Shown here in pieces: positions 11,918 to 23,957 of a stretch of DNA of 64,000 nt (its first letter is position 1; each line of letters begins with the position of its first letter). Origin of the DNA: Talinum fruticosum. Its lineage: Eukaryota; Streptophyta; Magnoliopsida; Caryophyllales; Talinaceae. The stretch covers positions 5,628,001-5,692,000 of the forward strand of contig JAITYX010000025.1 of NCBI GenBank assembly GCA_021018815.1, given 5' to 3'. Under the pieces are notes generated by a model that saw nothing but the letters and a program-made list of their open reading frames with translations, was not told the origin of the DNA and did not search any database. The position numbers were made by a program, and so were the translations under genes.

Positions 11918-12105
11918 TTCATTTGAGGTTTTTTTCACATACATGTTATATAGATATAGATCAATTTTACAAATGCCACTTTTCATTCAAATAGATTTTT
12001 GTATCCCTTTGTTCATTTGAGGTTTTTTTCACATACATGTTATATAGATATAGATCAATTTTACAAATGCCACTTTTCATTCAAATAGATTTTTGTATCC
12101 CTTTG
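11918..12105. repeat. Perfect 94-bp tandem duplication
   Basis: The sequence at 11918-12011 (beginning TTCATTTGAGG, ending TATCCCTTTG) is repeated directly at 12012-12105 with no difference that I can see. This implies a recent event or an assembly artefact. It lies inside the proposed Helitron. Confidence 0.9.
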
Positions 12106-12510
12106 CTTTTACTAACAAAAAACCTCTTTCTTGACTAAGAAATTTTGTCAAAAGAGGATGCAATATTTTAGTAACAGTTTTATTAATAGAAGAAATATGT
12201 CTAAGTTTCCAATTCACTAGCTTGACGATATCTCTCAAGTTCTTGATCAATTCAATTTCCCAAACATATCTTCAAAATTTCTTCTTTCTTCTTTTCTTCA
12301 AAGTTTATTGTACCTTGTTTCATATTCATCAACAAGTTCATCTATATTGTACACATACAAATAATATATTCACTAATCACAAATATATATATATTCAAAT
12401 AAATTACAATATCGTACATTAAAAATTATCTAATTTTCTTTGAAATCACTATATATATTACTTGCGATTAAACTTCTTATACACTAACTTTCCAATTTGA
12501 TACTGAGGTA

Positions 12511-12538
12511 CCGCGCGCATAGTGCGGTGTCCCACTAG
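12511..12538 (+). other. Helitron 3' terminal hairpin and CTAG end
   Basis: The stem CCGCGC/GTGCGG (one G-T pair) with loop GCATA is followed by TGTCCCA and CTAG. In Helitrons this structure is the termination signal for rolling-circle transfer. Confidence 0.7.
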
Positions 12539-14629
12539 TATATTAAAAGTTGGATAAAAATCAATGTATGATTGACATATAGGATGTTTATGTGCCATTA
12601 CAATAATGGAAGATAATTATATATGATATTAAAATGGTTCATTTATTTAATTAAATTAAATACTGAATATTTTTTTTAAATTATATATCATATATATGTT
12701 GGATATGTTTATTTCTAAAATTAATTTATTTTAATTTTATGAATAATATCGATGAATATTGTTAATTTAGATAAAAATATTATTTTCACTCTATGGACAA
12801 TATTTAAAAATAAATTAAATTAAAATTTTAAACTATAAAAAGGAGAAAAGACAAATAATGAATTAAGAACATAAATAATAAATAATAAATTACTGGAATA
12901 AGTTATGAAAAACATTTAAAAAAATGTTCTTATTTTAATTATTTAAAAAAATATATCCACTTTTATTTTTAAATTTAATATTAGTTTTTATCATTATAAA
13001 ATAATTAAAAATTATAAAAATATAAAAATATAAAATTAATTATAAAAATAAAATTAATTAATATGTTTGCATGGCAAAAGCTATAACTATAGTTCAAATA
13101 GCTAATTATTATTGTATTTAAATAATCTTCCAAAAAAGTTCTTATCAAGCATTAAAGCACACAAAAATAATTAATTAGTAGGCCGTACTTTTACTAGGAC
13201 CTTCTAACTATCTTCCTACATGAATAAATTTTCTACTTGATTTATTTTGCCTCACATCAATCTATATCATAAATTAATATAGCAAGGGCCCAAAAACCCA
13301 AATGATGACACACATCCTTCCAAAACTTGGACCACCATGAATGAAATTTCTTAGAAGAGGCCCATGAAATTTTTTGAAAATATTTAATACAATTTTTCTT
13401 GAATAGAGTACCAAAGGGTGCAAAAAAGAGGTAATGAAAAAAAAATTCCTTAAAGAAGGTTGGAGAGAGGGACCCAAAAGGGCAGAAGCAACATCAGCCA
13501 ATAACTACCCATCAATTACTAGAAAGACAAATCATAATTGATAGCTGTATTTCTGGATGTGCTAATTGGGGGGCTATTGGCCTAAATGGGAGGCCAAATT
13601 AACTGTGCAGAGTGACAGACCAGTGCCCTATCTTAGGGCATCAGAGGATTTCCAGGAGAGAGGGAGATGTCCATTTGCATTTGCATATGCCCAACTACCT
13701 TACACCATTTGGGCATGTTATGATGCCTCATACCTACTAGGTCCACACCACACAAACCACCAATATAAGTGTGATTTACTTTTTCACCATTGGTAGTAGG
13801 TAATTCATGTTAAATAATCATCTTTATCTTTTTCAATTTCAAAATGGTAGAACCATTTATATTTTTCTTTTTAATAAGCGAGCGCAAAATATTAAAATAA
13901 TTTTAAATCTAATATTATATGTTTTATGTGAAATGATAAGATCTAAGATTACTTTATTCATATGACAAATGGTCCAAATTGACTAAAGTCCATGTTAAAT
14001 ACTTATCCGTTTTTTCTTTTATGTACCAGATTCATGTTTATTATCATAATAAATATTACCGACATGTTAAGAGATGATACTATCATCTTCTACTTCATAT
14101 ACATTTTATCATTTTAGCAAATTGTAGAATGATTTTTCTTTTTCAACAAACAAACAAGTTTTAGAACCATTGAAACTATTTTCATGTTAAGAGATGATAC
14201 AGGGCCAATTAAATGGGGGAGCTGGGTCACCTGAGAAAAAGCCAGGATTTGAATCAGTCAGTAAAACACCCACCCCAGAAACCCATCAATACAACAGTAA
14301 AGCCACTTTAATTGCAACACTGCATCAGCCCTATTGGTGTAGGTGCTTTCTCAATCTTGGGCAACAAGAAAAAGGAACTCTCTGGTCTCATTGGTAAAAC
14401 AAATTTACACTGTACCATAGCAACTCATAAAAATTACCACCCTCACTTCTTAACCTTTCCCTCCCTAACCATTTCTTTTGGATCACTTTTCACTAGCCTC
14501 CCCACCTCAAATCAAACCTCTAGTTAGTTAGAGGATGGCAAAGGCTTAGGAAAAGCTAAAATAAAGACTAAAAATCTTTCTTTTTTTTTTTGCAACAAGG
14601 CAACCTTCTATATATAATGTAATAACCTC
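12539..14629. other. AT-rich intergenic DNA downstream of the receptor kinase
   Basis: I recognise no gene. The stretch 12550-13080 is extremely AT-rich. An 18-bp word, CATGTTAAGAGATGATAC, occurs twice (about 14064 and 14182). Frames at 13274-13501, 13566-13796 and 14194-14527 lack domain similarity. The 3' UTR of the receptor kinase must lie at the right end, below 14630. Confidence 0.5.
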
Positions 14630-17600
14630 CTAAGCTACACTTCCATGATCAGATGCATCTTCATAGTCATACGGCGTCAATTTCCCATCCTTCTTATCCG
14701 ATATCAACTGGATCTCACCACCCACTTCTTGCAACATTTTTACCACCCGCCTCATCGACGGGCGGTTGATGGGGAGAGAATTAGTGCAAAGTAGTCCAAT
14801 GTTGAGGATCTTGCTCATCTCCTCCTTGAAGCAAGAGTCGAGCTTGGGGTCAAGTACGTGGTCCAAACCTTTCTGATCCATGATCGTGCAAACCCATTTG
14901 ACCAAGTCCTTTTCCCCATATTCCGGGTCCACGGGTTGCTTTCCCGTAACCAATTCTAATAACACTACCCCGAAGCTGTATGTATCACTCTTCTCGTTAA
15001 CTCGGAGTGTGTATGCATACTCTGCATCACAAGGCAAATTGACAAGTGTGAGATATTTAGATTATCTTTTGAAATTATTTCCTATAAATGAGGCAATCAT
15101 ATAGCGTAGAATATTGATAAGGGTAGCAATCAATGTGCACACAGAGACAGGGAAATACGGAGTACTACATGTCATTAATTGGCACCAACACGGGTATTAC
15201 TTCCAACTAAAGCATAATTAATGGCATCATTGTTGATAGAAACTTGCATTTGAATTTGTCAAACTAGGTAAATTCGGAAGACAGCATTTGTTGGATAACA
15301 GACACCCATTAATATTTCATCCACTTAAATCATGAGCTGCAACAAACAAAATTCTAAATCAGACAGAATCAGCCAGCTAGAATACAACTTTTTCCCACTT
15401 TTTGATAACCCAAGTTCCTGTTTACCTTTTGCCATGAACAATTAGGCTAACAACAAAGAATATGTCACCACTTACTAATTTACATGAAAAAATTCACATA
15501 TGATTGCGTTATTACGGAAGACCAATTCTCAAATAAGATCTCACACGTATGTCTATTTTATTTTTATTTTTTTAATGAGCTGCTGGTGTGGTTTAGTCGG
15601 ATTAGCTTGTATGCTATGGATAGATAGTTTCACCTAAGACAAATTATTATAAAAACTGGAAGTTTAATAGTGAGAATGGAACTAACCAGGAGCAATGTAG
15701 CCACAAGAACCAGCGATGACTGACATCGACTTAGGCCCTTTTCCGGTAGCCTCCACCACCTTGGCAACTCCAAAATCGGCAACCTTAGCGCCGAATTCCT
15801 CATCCAACAAGATGTTATTGGACTTGACATCTCTATGCACAATTGGAGGAGTACAATCATGGTGCAGATAAGACAAACCCTCAGCAGCATCAAGGGCAAT
15901 TTTACACCTTTTTGGCCAATCCAAGGAGCCACCCTTTGGGCTATGCAACAATTCACCCAAACTCCCATTAGGCATGTACTCGTAAACAAGAAGCTTACAA
16001 TCCTTGGTTTTGCAACAGCACCACAATCTCACAATGTTCTTGTGCCTAATCTTCCCTAATGTCTCCACCTCGGCCTCGAACCCATCATCTTGAGCAAAAC
16101 CCTTCTCGGGATCGCCTCCATTGACGAGCTTCTTCGAAGAGCTCCAAAGCTTTTTCACCGCAACAGCCTCCCCATTGCTGAGCACAGCCTTGTAAACCTT
16201 GCCAGAGGCACCCGTTCCTATCACATTATCCTCATTTAAGCAACCTAATATCTCATATTCACTAAAACCCAGTTTGTGGAACGACATCAATGTCCATTTG
16301 GATCCATCGATTGCCCGTTTCACTTGCTTGAAGTTCTTGTACTTATAGTAGAACCAGAGCACGCCAAGAACAAAGACAATGGCGGCAAGAATGAATATGG
16401 CTCTCAGAACCCATAAATACCTCTGTTTCTTCGCCTCTACTCTGTTTGGACACAAACCTGGAAGATCCCCACACAAGCCACGATTTCTCAGGAACGAGTT
16501 CTTGTAAATCTCCTTAGCAAACAAAGGAGGGAGTTGACCTGAGAGACGATTGTTTGACAAATTAAGTAGGTTGAGCTTCAAATTCTGCAGCTCATCCGGG
16601 ACATTTCCGGAGAACCGATTCCCCGATAAATCAAGGTAATTAAGCGTGTATAAACTCCCAATTTCAGCGGGGATTTGCCCAGAAAACCGGTTGTTCGCCA
16701 AATTAAGATCGTTGAGCTTCTTCAAAGACTTAATATCATCCGGGAGTTCACCAGATAACTGATTATTGTGCAAATCCAACCTCCCCAACAACTTCAAATC
16801 AACAATGGAAGATGGCAACTGACCTGAAAATTGGTTATCATTTGCAACGAAGCCAACTAAAGTGCCCAGAAAACCAACCTCCTCAGGAATCTGCCCAGAA
16901 AATTTGTTGTTTGAAATAAGCAGCTGCGACAAGTTCGAAGCAGAGGCGATTGATTTTGAGATCTCCCCGGAGAGAGAATTGTAGACGAGCTCAAGCAAGG
17001 ACATGTGAGGGAGACTCCAGAAACCCGAAGGCACATTTCCTGATAATTGATTGTTGCCTAATCGGATCCGGGTCAAACTCTGACACTCCGACAAAGTATC
17101 CGGAATTCGACCAGAAAACGAGTTATGAATCAACAGAAGCTCTTCTAACGCTCCTTTGGAGCACAAATTTGGTGGGATTCCTCCGGTGAGTTGGTTGTTG
17201 GAAACGTCGATGAGGTTCAACGGCGAGTTTTCTCCTAGTCTCCGAGGCAACTCGCCGGTTAACCGATTCGTGAACAGCTTCAGCTCGTACAGGTTGGGCG
17301 AGTCAGCAACGCCCTCTGGAATTTCACCTTCCAGCGAGTTCTCATAGAGGTTGAGCGAGGCGAGTGGAAGCCGAGTCAACTCGTCGGGAATCGTCCCAGT
17401 CAACTCGTTCATCGACGCGTCGAAGAGTCTCAGCTTCGTCATGTTAGACCACCCGGAGGAGGGCAACTCGCCGGTGAGAGAGTTGCTGAAGAGCTCGATC
17501 TGAACCACACTCGTTAACTCAGTGAGCGAACTCGGGATTGACCCGTTGAACGAGTTCTCGGACAGGTCCAAATCGATCAAACTCTTGAGTCGACCCAGCG

Positions 17601-18284
17601 AGTCGGGCATCTCCCTTCCAAACTACACTGAGCTGCCCACAAAATCTCAAGACTCGTCAAGTTCCCAATCTCCGGCCCCAGTCGACTCGGCTTAAACGGG
17701 TTGTACGAAACGTTGAGCTGCTTCAGCGTCGAAACGTTACCCAGAAACGACGGAAACGGCCCGTCGAGCAAGTTAGCAACCAGGGATATCACCTCCAGCT
17801 TCTGGAACCTTCCGAAGCTCGCCGGAACGTCGCCGGAGAAGTTGTTCCCGGTCACGTCCAAGTGAACGAGCTCCGGCAAGTCGGCGAGGGACTCCGGAAG
17901 CTCTCCAACGAGGAGGTTCTGGGAGACGTCCAGGTGGCGGAGGCTGCGACACGTGGATATATCAGACGGCAGGGATTCATTGATAGTGTTATTGGAGAGA
18001 GAGAGGAAGGCGAGGTTCTTGAGGCGGCAGAGGATGAGAGGGAAAGGTCCACCGACGTTGGCGTTGGAAAGGTTGACGGCGACGACAGAACCGGTGGAGC
18101 GATCGCATGAGACACCGATCCAGCTGCATGGAGTGTTGGACCGGTCGTCCCAGTCGGAGAAGAACCGGTCCGGGTCGTCGAGGGCTAGTTTGGCAGCCTG
18201 TAAATAAAGGCCCTCTTGGTTCAGAGAGAGAGTGGGAGAGGGAGAAGAGAGACCGAGGAGGAGAGAGAGGATGATGAGAAGCAT
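14630..18284 (-). CDS. HSL1-like: HAESA/HSL1-like LRR receptor kinase, one-base deletion in exon 1
   Basis: Two exons (18284-15687 and 15021-14630) give about 996 residues, close to HAESA and HSL1. In order: a signal peptide (MLLIILSLLLGLSS), an LRR N-terminal cap (TPCSWIGVSC), about 20 LRRs, a C-terminal Cys pair (GLCGDLPGLC) and a transmembrane helix near residue 634 (IFILAAIVFVLGVLWF). The kinase starts near 683: GTGASGKVYKA loop, VAVKK lysine, HRDVKSNN (RD type), ADFGVAK, GYIAPE. The LRR stretch SLTRIRLGNN keeps the RxR pair that in HAESA binds the C-terminus of IDA-type peptides. Such receptors act at the plasma membrane in peptide signalling, for example organ abscission. One base is missing at about 17614-17615 (GAAGG-GAGATG), shifting the frame after LWAAQCSLEG; downstream the frame stays clean for 642 codons. 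This is either a recent null allele or a sequence error. Confidence 0.93.
15022..15686 (-). other. Intron of the receptor kinase gene
   Basis: The donor GTTAGT directly follows the exon ...GCTCCTG, and the acceptor GATGCAG precedes AGTATGCATAC. The intron is 665 bp and phase 1, splitting the Glu codon of the APE motif. That is the position I recall for the single intron of HAESA-type genes. Confidence 0.9.
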
Positions 18285-18770
18285 GGCGGAAGTGGGAGTG
18301 AATGAGAGAACATGGGGTGGAGGAGAGACACTGAGGAGGTTAGTTTGATGTGGGGGGTGCTGGGGTTGGGTGGGTTTTTGAACGTGGCGATTTAAAAATG
18401 TGGGAATTTTGATGGAATAAAAAGGGAAATTGGAGGAGAGAGAAGGGACAAGGTGGAAGGAAAGAGGAGCAATGGATGCGACGATTCACGAGGTGTCGTG
18501 GAGGGGGATCGAAGGAGGGAGGGAGGGGCAGGCCTGGCCGGGGCTGGTCTTTATTACTCTTTGCTTTGTTCCTTGGGAAATTGTTTTTGGATGCTTACAT
18601 GATAAATACAGCTACAAGTTTCAATGATTGGTCGTTTAACCTTTACAATGTCTTCTTAATCACCATATAGTTTTGGAAACATTATCGAGATGGACGCTTG
18701 AATGAAAATAGTATTGTCATACCCTCTTGTGCGTCAAATGTAATTACAAAGGAAGGCCGTCTATATCTTT
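18285..18770 (-). promoter_or_regulatory. Upstream region of the receptor kinase (5' UTR and promoter)
   Basis: This is the sequence 5' of the receptor kinase start on the minus strand. It is purine-rich on the plus strand (GGAGGAGAGA, GAGAGAGAAGGG), meaning CT-rich in the transcript sense, which is common in plant 5' UTRs. I cannot pick a definite TATA box. Open frames on the plus strand here (65 and 64 codons) look incidental. Confidence 0.4.
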
Positions 18771-18774
18771 GCGT

Positions 18775-18970
18775 TATATTCCCTTTCTTTTATAATATTT
18801 ATTATTTTTAATGAAAAAATTATTAAAAAATAAATATAAAAATAATTATTAAAAATAAAATTAATAAATTAATCATCAATATATTATTGGAATTGTAAAA
18901 TACGGAGTAATAGATATTATAAAACGAAAAAGTTAATTAAAGTGACATATATATTGTAAAATTGAGCGAG
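18775..18970. mobile_element. Fragment of the Stowaway-like MITE family
   Basis: The segment 18889-18950 (GGAATTGTAAAATACGG..., AAACGAAAAAGTTAATTAAAG) matches in inverse orientation the Stowaway copy at 26608-26878. Ends are degraded and no clean TA duplication is visible. Confidence 0.5.
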
Positions 18971-19387
18971 TATTAATTTTTAAAATTGAAAATAGTTTAT
19001 GTTAGTGTTTAATAGCTTTAGTTTTTGTGGTATAGGCCAGCCAATTACGCAACATAATGGAGCAGTTATCATAATCTTCCACAAAAAATTGAAACACAAC
19101 TATCATAAAAAATAATTAAGAACCAATAGTTTCGGTGCCTATTTGTTTAGAGGTTATAAAAGCACTTATAATTGTTCGTAACCCAAATTGTAATCTGTTG
19201 TTAGTTGTTAGCCGCTAATTGTAATTTCTGGATAATTGCTAATTGTAATTGTTGCTAACATCGATAATTGTCAAGTGTAACTTCTAGTTCTAACATCTAA
19301 ATGAGCAGGCCATTCATAAGGAGGGTCTAATAGCATATCATCAATCTTATTTAGCAAACAATCTCTCAACCCATTGAAAATACATAA

Positions 19388-20247
19388 GGGATGTTATTTT
19401 CAACTTATAATAAGTACTTATAATTATCATAAGTATCTAACATAATTCGGTAAAGTTCAACACAATTTATTACAATTAAGCACAACTAAATACAATTCAG
19501 CACAATTTAGTAGAATTCATTACTTGTGAAATATACTCAATTGATTAGATTATGATTAGCATAATTATATAATTGTTTAATCAACAGGTGAACCTAATAT
19601 GACTATATTTACTACAGTAACTATAAAATATTTGACTCTAGATCTGTGTAGTTATTCAATTGTTTACTTTAAAATTATGTTAACGTTGTACACATGCTTA
19701 ATCCTAATTTTATAATTTACTAACTTCTTAATTAATATTATGTAATCTCTTATGTTTAATAACTATGTAACTCGATTGTATGTTCTCTATAATTGTAATT
19801 CAATATTATTTTTTAAATATTATTTTTTAAATTCACTATTTATAGAAACCTTTATGTCTAATAATACATAAAAGTATTATGTTAATAATAAAGCAACTTA
19901 AGATTGTACATATATTCGTAAATAAATTAATATGTGATATATATCAATTAAAAAAATCATTAATCAATAAATTTACAACTATCACACCTAATAATAATGT
20001 GAAACTCATTACCATATATTTATATTTTATTACTAGAAAAATAAAAACATTAACAACAGTTCATTTTGGTGTATATACATTTAATAAATTTACAAAAATA
20101 TTTTTTAGCTTAATTATAATTAGGCCTTAATTATAGAAACCAACTTAGTACAATTCAACATGTTTCAACATGATCTTGTGTGCTTTAGTATGATTAAGTA
20201 TTTTTTAGTAATAAGTATAATTAACTACTTATCATAAGTTAAAAGGA
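19388..20247. mobile_element. Possible MITE with about 35-bp terminal inverted repeats
   Basis: The left end TTTTCAACTTATAATAAGTA is mirrored at the right end by TACTTATCATAAGTTAAAAG. The interior is AT-rich with no coding potential, and repeats words such as CAACACAATTTA. No target duplication could be fixed, so family and limits are uncertain. Confidence 0.4.
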
Positions 20248-20262
20248 CCATGACGATAGTGC

Positions 20263-20781
20263 GGCCATGTTTGATTGCAACAATTGTTTGCAAAAAAGAG
20301 TTGTTTGGGGGATTTTAGCTATTTTGACTGGTCAAAACGAGTTAAAGTAGTGTTTGGTTACACGAGTTACTTAAAAGAGATGTTTGGTCCTAAACAACTT
20401 TTTCTCAAATAGTTATTCCCATTAACCTTTTAGGAAGAGCTCTTTGTGAAAATAACATATTTGCCCAAAAATTTGGAGAAATTACGCCATATGCCACCAA
20501 CCCTTATTTATTTATTTATTTGCTCAATAGTAAGAAGATAAAGTTTTATAAATGAATATAATTTGTATACATAACATAATATAATTATATTTGAAAAAAT
20601 AAAATGATCAATATATATATATATAAGACAATTTAGACATAAGGGCATAAATGAAATTTCACCAAAAAATTTTCCTCAAACGGCTAATTTTACTAAACAC
20701 CTTTTCAAGAAATAACTAATTCAAACAACTAATAGCAAATAACTAATTCAAATACCTAACGGTTGTTTGCCAAATATGGCC
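20263..20781. mobile_element. MITE with GGCCATGTTTG-type ends (hAT or Harbinger group)
   Basis: The left end GGCCATGTTTGATTGCAAC pairs with the right end GTTGTTTGCCAAATATGGCC (about 16 of 20 matching as an inverted repeat). The 519-bp interior is non-coding. Ends of this type occur in both hAT and PIF/Harbinger MITEs, and without a clear target duplication I cannot choose. A related left end may exist near 31287. Confidence 0.55.
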
Positions 20782-20829
20782 TATATGTCTTCCAATAAAC
20801 GTTAGAAAATTTATACATGATAAGACAAG

Positions 20830-21916
20830 TGTTAAGTCGGATAACAAAACCGACCGATCGGACATGCTTCTCCAATTTGTTTATCCGACTCCATCGAGTT
20901 TTAATGTGTTTTGTTAGCAAGATGCATTCCATAATTGTCCATCATATTATTCTCCATGATCCAATTATATCCGATTTTATGCATAGATATTATCATTTCC
21001 GTACTTGGCATTATATTAAATCTTTGATTTAAGGAAAGATTCTATACTGATTATGATATCGTAAATCTTGGATATATTGCAACACTTTATGGTATGATTT
21101 TATTGCATGAAATCTTACTCTTTCCACAGATTTTATTGTTCTTATTTTTGAAAGGATACCAGTCATACATGCTCTTATTCATTGCAAGTATAAGAAAAAT
21201 GCAACCGCGTAAATTAAGCAATGATTGAAGGTTGCTAAGGCAAGATAAATGTTCAAAGATACATGAGCAAATCAAGAGACAAGCCAAACTAGGAAAGAAT
21301 CCAAATTCTAACCGGTTGTCCGATCCTGCCAAGATCGAGTTACCAACTCGGACAAAGAAAATCACATCTCCAACGGTAACTCCAACGGTCGATTAAATGA
21401 AGGGAAATTTAAAAGATACAAGCCAAAACAGTGGATCAAAGTAGCAAGAGAATACACTTCATATCCTATCTTAATCTCTTGTATTTGTGCTTACTCATAT
21501 TATTCTTGTAGCAAAGTGTCTAAGAGTCGGATACTTTGTGAGTTGTAGCAAAGAGTCTTGGGAAGACTTCTTTGTGAGTTATAACATTCAGAAAAGTGTG
21601 AGTGGTGGACCTTGAGAGTTAGTGTACTCAAAAAGTCGATCAGAAAGTTAAGTGAAGAACTTGTCCGACAGTCGAGTAATAAGAAAAGTAGAAGATAATC
21701 CTAAGTGAGAAAACTTTAGGTGGTCACTAACCCAAATATTTGGATCCAGGCGAAGATCGTGAACAAACAAACTTGCATTGTCGCATTTACTTTTTCTCTT
21801 TGTTTGTTTTTCATACATCCGACCTCTCGGCTCTTAGTCAGTCAAACGCCTCAAAATTTTAAAATACCCTATTCACTCCCCCTCCCTTCTAGGGTATATC
21901 CCTTTGGGACTTTTCA
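20830..21916 (+). repeat. 5' LTR of the copia element
   Basis: A TG...CA LTR of 1,087 bp, directly followed by the primer-binding site. It ends in the pyrimidine-rich segment CACTCCCCCTCCCTTCTAGGG typical of SIRE-group LTR 3' ends, then CTTTGGGACTTTTCA. Confidence 0.92.
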
Positions 21917-21931
21917 ATTGGTATCGAGCAA
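21917..21931 (+). promoter_or_regulatory. Primer-binding site (initiator tRNA-Met type)
   Basis: ATTGGTATCGAGCAA matches the usual TGGTATCAGAGC copia primer site with one substitution and lies directly after the LTR. Confidence 0.8.
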
Positions 21932-22019
21932 GTTCCACACTCTAAAGAATTAACATTCTTGTGGACTACGATCATATCTTACTATCCCGAAGTAAGTTCG
22001 AAGCAAGATCTTATAACAA

Positions 22020-23742
22020 ACCACCTTTCTTGAGTGGGTCAAACTTTGCCCATTGGAAGAGACTTATGGAGGTCTTTTAAAAGACCATGATTATGAAATA
22101 TGGGAGATCATTCAACAAGGAAACTACATTCCCAAGAAGGACGTCGAAGGAGTCGGCCAATACAAGCCTAGAGAAGAATTCACTCCCGTTGAGAAAACCA
22201 AGTACTCAAAGAACTTCGAGCACTCAACATAATGCTATGTAGCCTAGACCCCGATGAATTTAATCGAATATCCGCTCGTGAGACTGCTAAGGAAATATGG
22301 GACACACTAGTGACAACCTACGAAGGCACTAGTCGGGTCGGATAATAAAAAATCGAGTCAATATGTTCACAAGTATGAGTTATTCAAGGTGTTCCCTGAA
22401 GAACCCGTATGTCATTAGGCAACCTTCAATGGGACAAAAAAATCAGTCAAGGTGTTCACAATTATGAGTTACTCTTTCCTCTCGAGTATGTCGATTCTTT
22501 GGGATCTTGAACAACCTGAAGTCATTAGGCAAGCACTACTCGAGAGGAAGAGGTAGTCGGAGAGATACTTAGAAGTCTTCCAAAGTATAAATGAGGACAA
22601 AAAGTTACAGCAATTAAAGAAGCAAAAGATTTGACCAAATTAAAGTTAGATGATCTTATTGGCAAGTCTGCTGACTCATGAAATGCATCTTCAAGATGAG
22701 TCGGATGAACCAAATCGGAAGAAAGACATTGCACTCGAAAAGCATTGATGAAGAAGGCTCTCGTCCGGCTCATCCATAGACGATGAAGATGCGTAAGCCA
22801 TTGCAGCTACTTTCGGAAGAATATTTCACAACAACCGGATCAAAAGAGATTCAACCGTGAATCTTCATCCAAAAACATGACAAATATCGAAAGGTAAGAA
22901 AAATTTCTCTAGAAATGAATCGACTCTGGTAATTGTTTTGGTTGTGGATCCCCATATCATTTGATTAAAGACTGCCCAAATCCGAGGAAGAAGAACAAAG
23001 AAAAGAAGAAATACTTTTCAAAAGGAAAGAAGGTTATGCTAGCAACCTGGAGTGCTCGACTCAGACGAAAGTGAAAGTGAATCCGAGAATGCAACATGTG
23101 TCTAATGGCCAAAGATGATATTCCTCCATCTAACTCCGAATCGGAATCGGATGAAGAGCAAATAGAGGAACAAATTGAAGAGGTACTCGAAATACATTCA
23201 TTCCTTTCCTAAAGATTATCTTGCCAAAATTTGTTATGAGGATTGAGGACCATTATCAAGCTAAGATTAAATATTTGAAAAAGTGTTTAAAGTTTTGAAA
23301 AATGAAAATCAGCTTTGCAAAACTCATGCGAAAAACTTCGATCTAAGGTTAGTGAACACAAGTTAGATTTACATGATCTCAAAATTGAAAAACAAGATCT
23401 TCAAAAGAAGTACGAAAAAACACATGAGACGCTTTTGAAACTTACGAAAGGTCAAGGTATTAAATTTGATTATGAGAGTCGAAACCGCTTACAAAAATCA
23501 TTTTGAAAAAAGATGTTCCAAAGACTCAAAGTCACTCCAACTTTAGAAAAAGAAGGAGCTACTTCGATTCTTCACCTCCTCAGAAACCTAGAGGCAAAAA
23601 GATAATCCAAGTTTGGGTTCCCAAAGGAACAAAACCTCCCAATATGGTATTTGACCCAATCAGATTAAAATCATTTGGTCAAAAGAAACAAAAAGGTTTG
23701 ATTTTTCTAAGTGCATGTATGCTTGAAAGCCAAATCGACTAA
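22020..23742 (+). pseudogene. Copia gag polyprotein, degraded
   Basis: Recognisable gag blocks occur in changing frames: SGSNFAHWKRLMEVF near the start, KLDDLIG around 22645, and a zinc knuckle CFGCGSPYHLIKDC (CX2CX4HX4C, intact) at about 22935-22976. A coiled-coil segment at 23315-23506 follows (KLRSKVSEHKLDLHDLKIEK), then VWVPKGTKPPNMVFD near 23610-23650. In full copia elements that last motif sits just before protease and integrase; here it is followed by 3' non-coding sequence instead. Numerous stops make it non-functional. Confidence 0.82.
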
Positions 23743-23918
23743 TGTCTTTGCATTATCATTCTCATGTAGTGTATAAGTATCATCTCATATTCCATATGTC
23801 ATCTCTTGTTGGTTGATACTATTTCATGCTTTCCTTAGTATAATATTTTGTATTGATTTATCGAATTCATGAGCATGATATGTCTATTATATGCATATAT
23901 GTGATCCCTAATTATGAC

Positions 23919-23957
23919 ATGTGGATATTCTTTTTTTTTTTTTTTGCAATGTGGATA
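23919..23957. repeat. Poly(T) tract flanked by a 9-bp direct repeat
   Basis: ATGTGGATA at 23919-23927 and 23949-23957 brackets TTC(T)n GCA. The flanking repeat looks like a target duplication around a bare poly(A) insertion on the minus strand. It lies inside the copia internal region. Confidence 0.6.

Larger units (their letters stand above)
10596..12538 (+). mobile_element. Probable Helitron carrying MULE gene fragments
   Basis: The right end is characteristic: a six-base-pair GC hairpin, CCGCGC-GCATA-GTGCGG (12511-12527), lies eight bases before CTAG (12535-12538), and the next base is T. A candidate left end, TCTCTCTATTACTATAG, starts at 10596 and is preceded by A. Together these give the A/T insertion site and the TC...CTRR ends typical of Helitrons. 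The 1.9-kb interior has no Rep/helicase gene, so it would be non-autonomous. It holds decayed pieces of a MULE transposase gene. The 3' end is fairly secure; the 5' end is a guess. Confidence 0.6.

Noticed and set aside
17852..18207. Open frames on both strands within the receptor kinase first exon
   Set aside because: Shadows of the LRR coding sequence in other frames.
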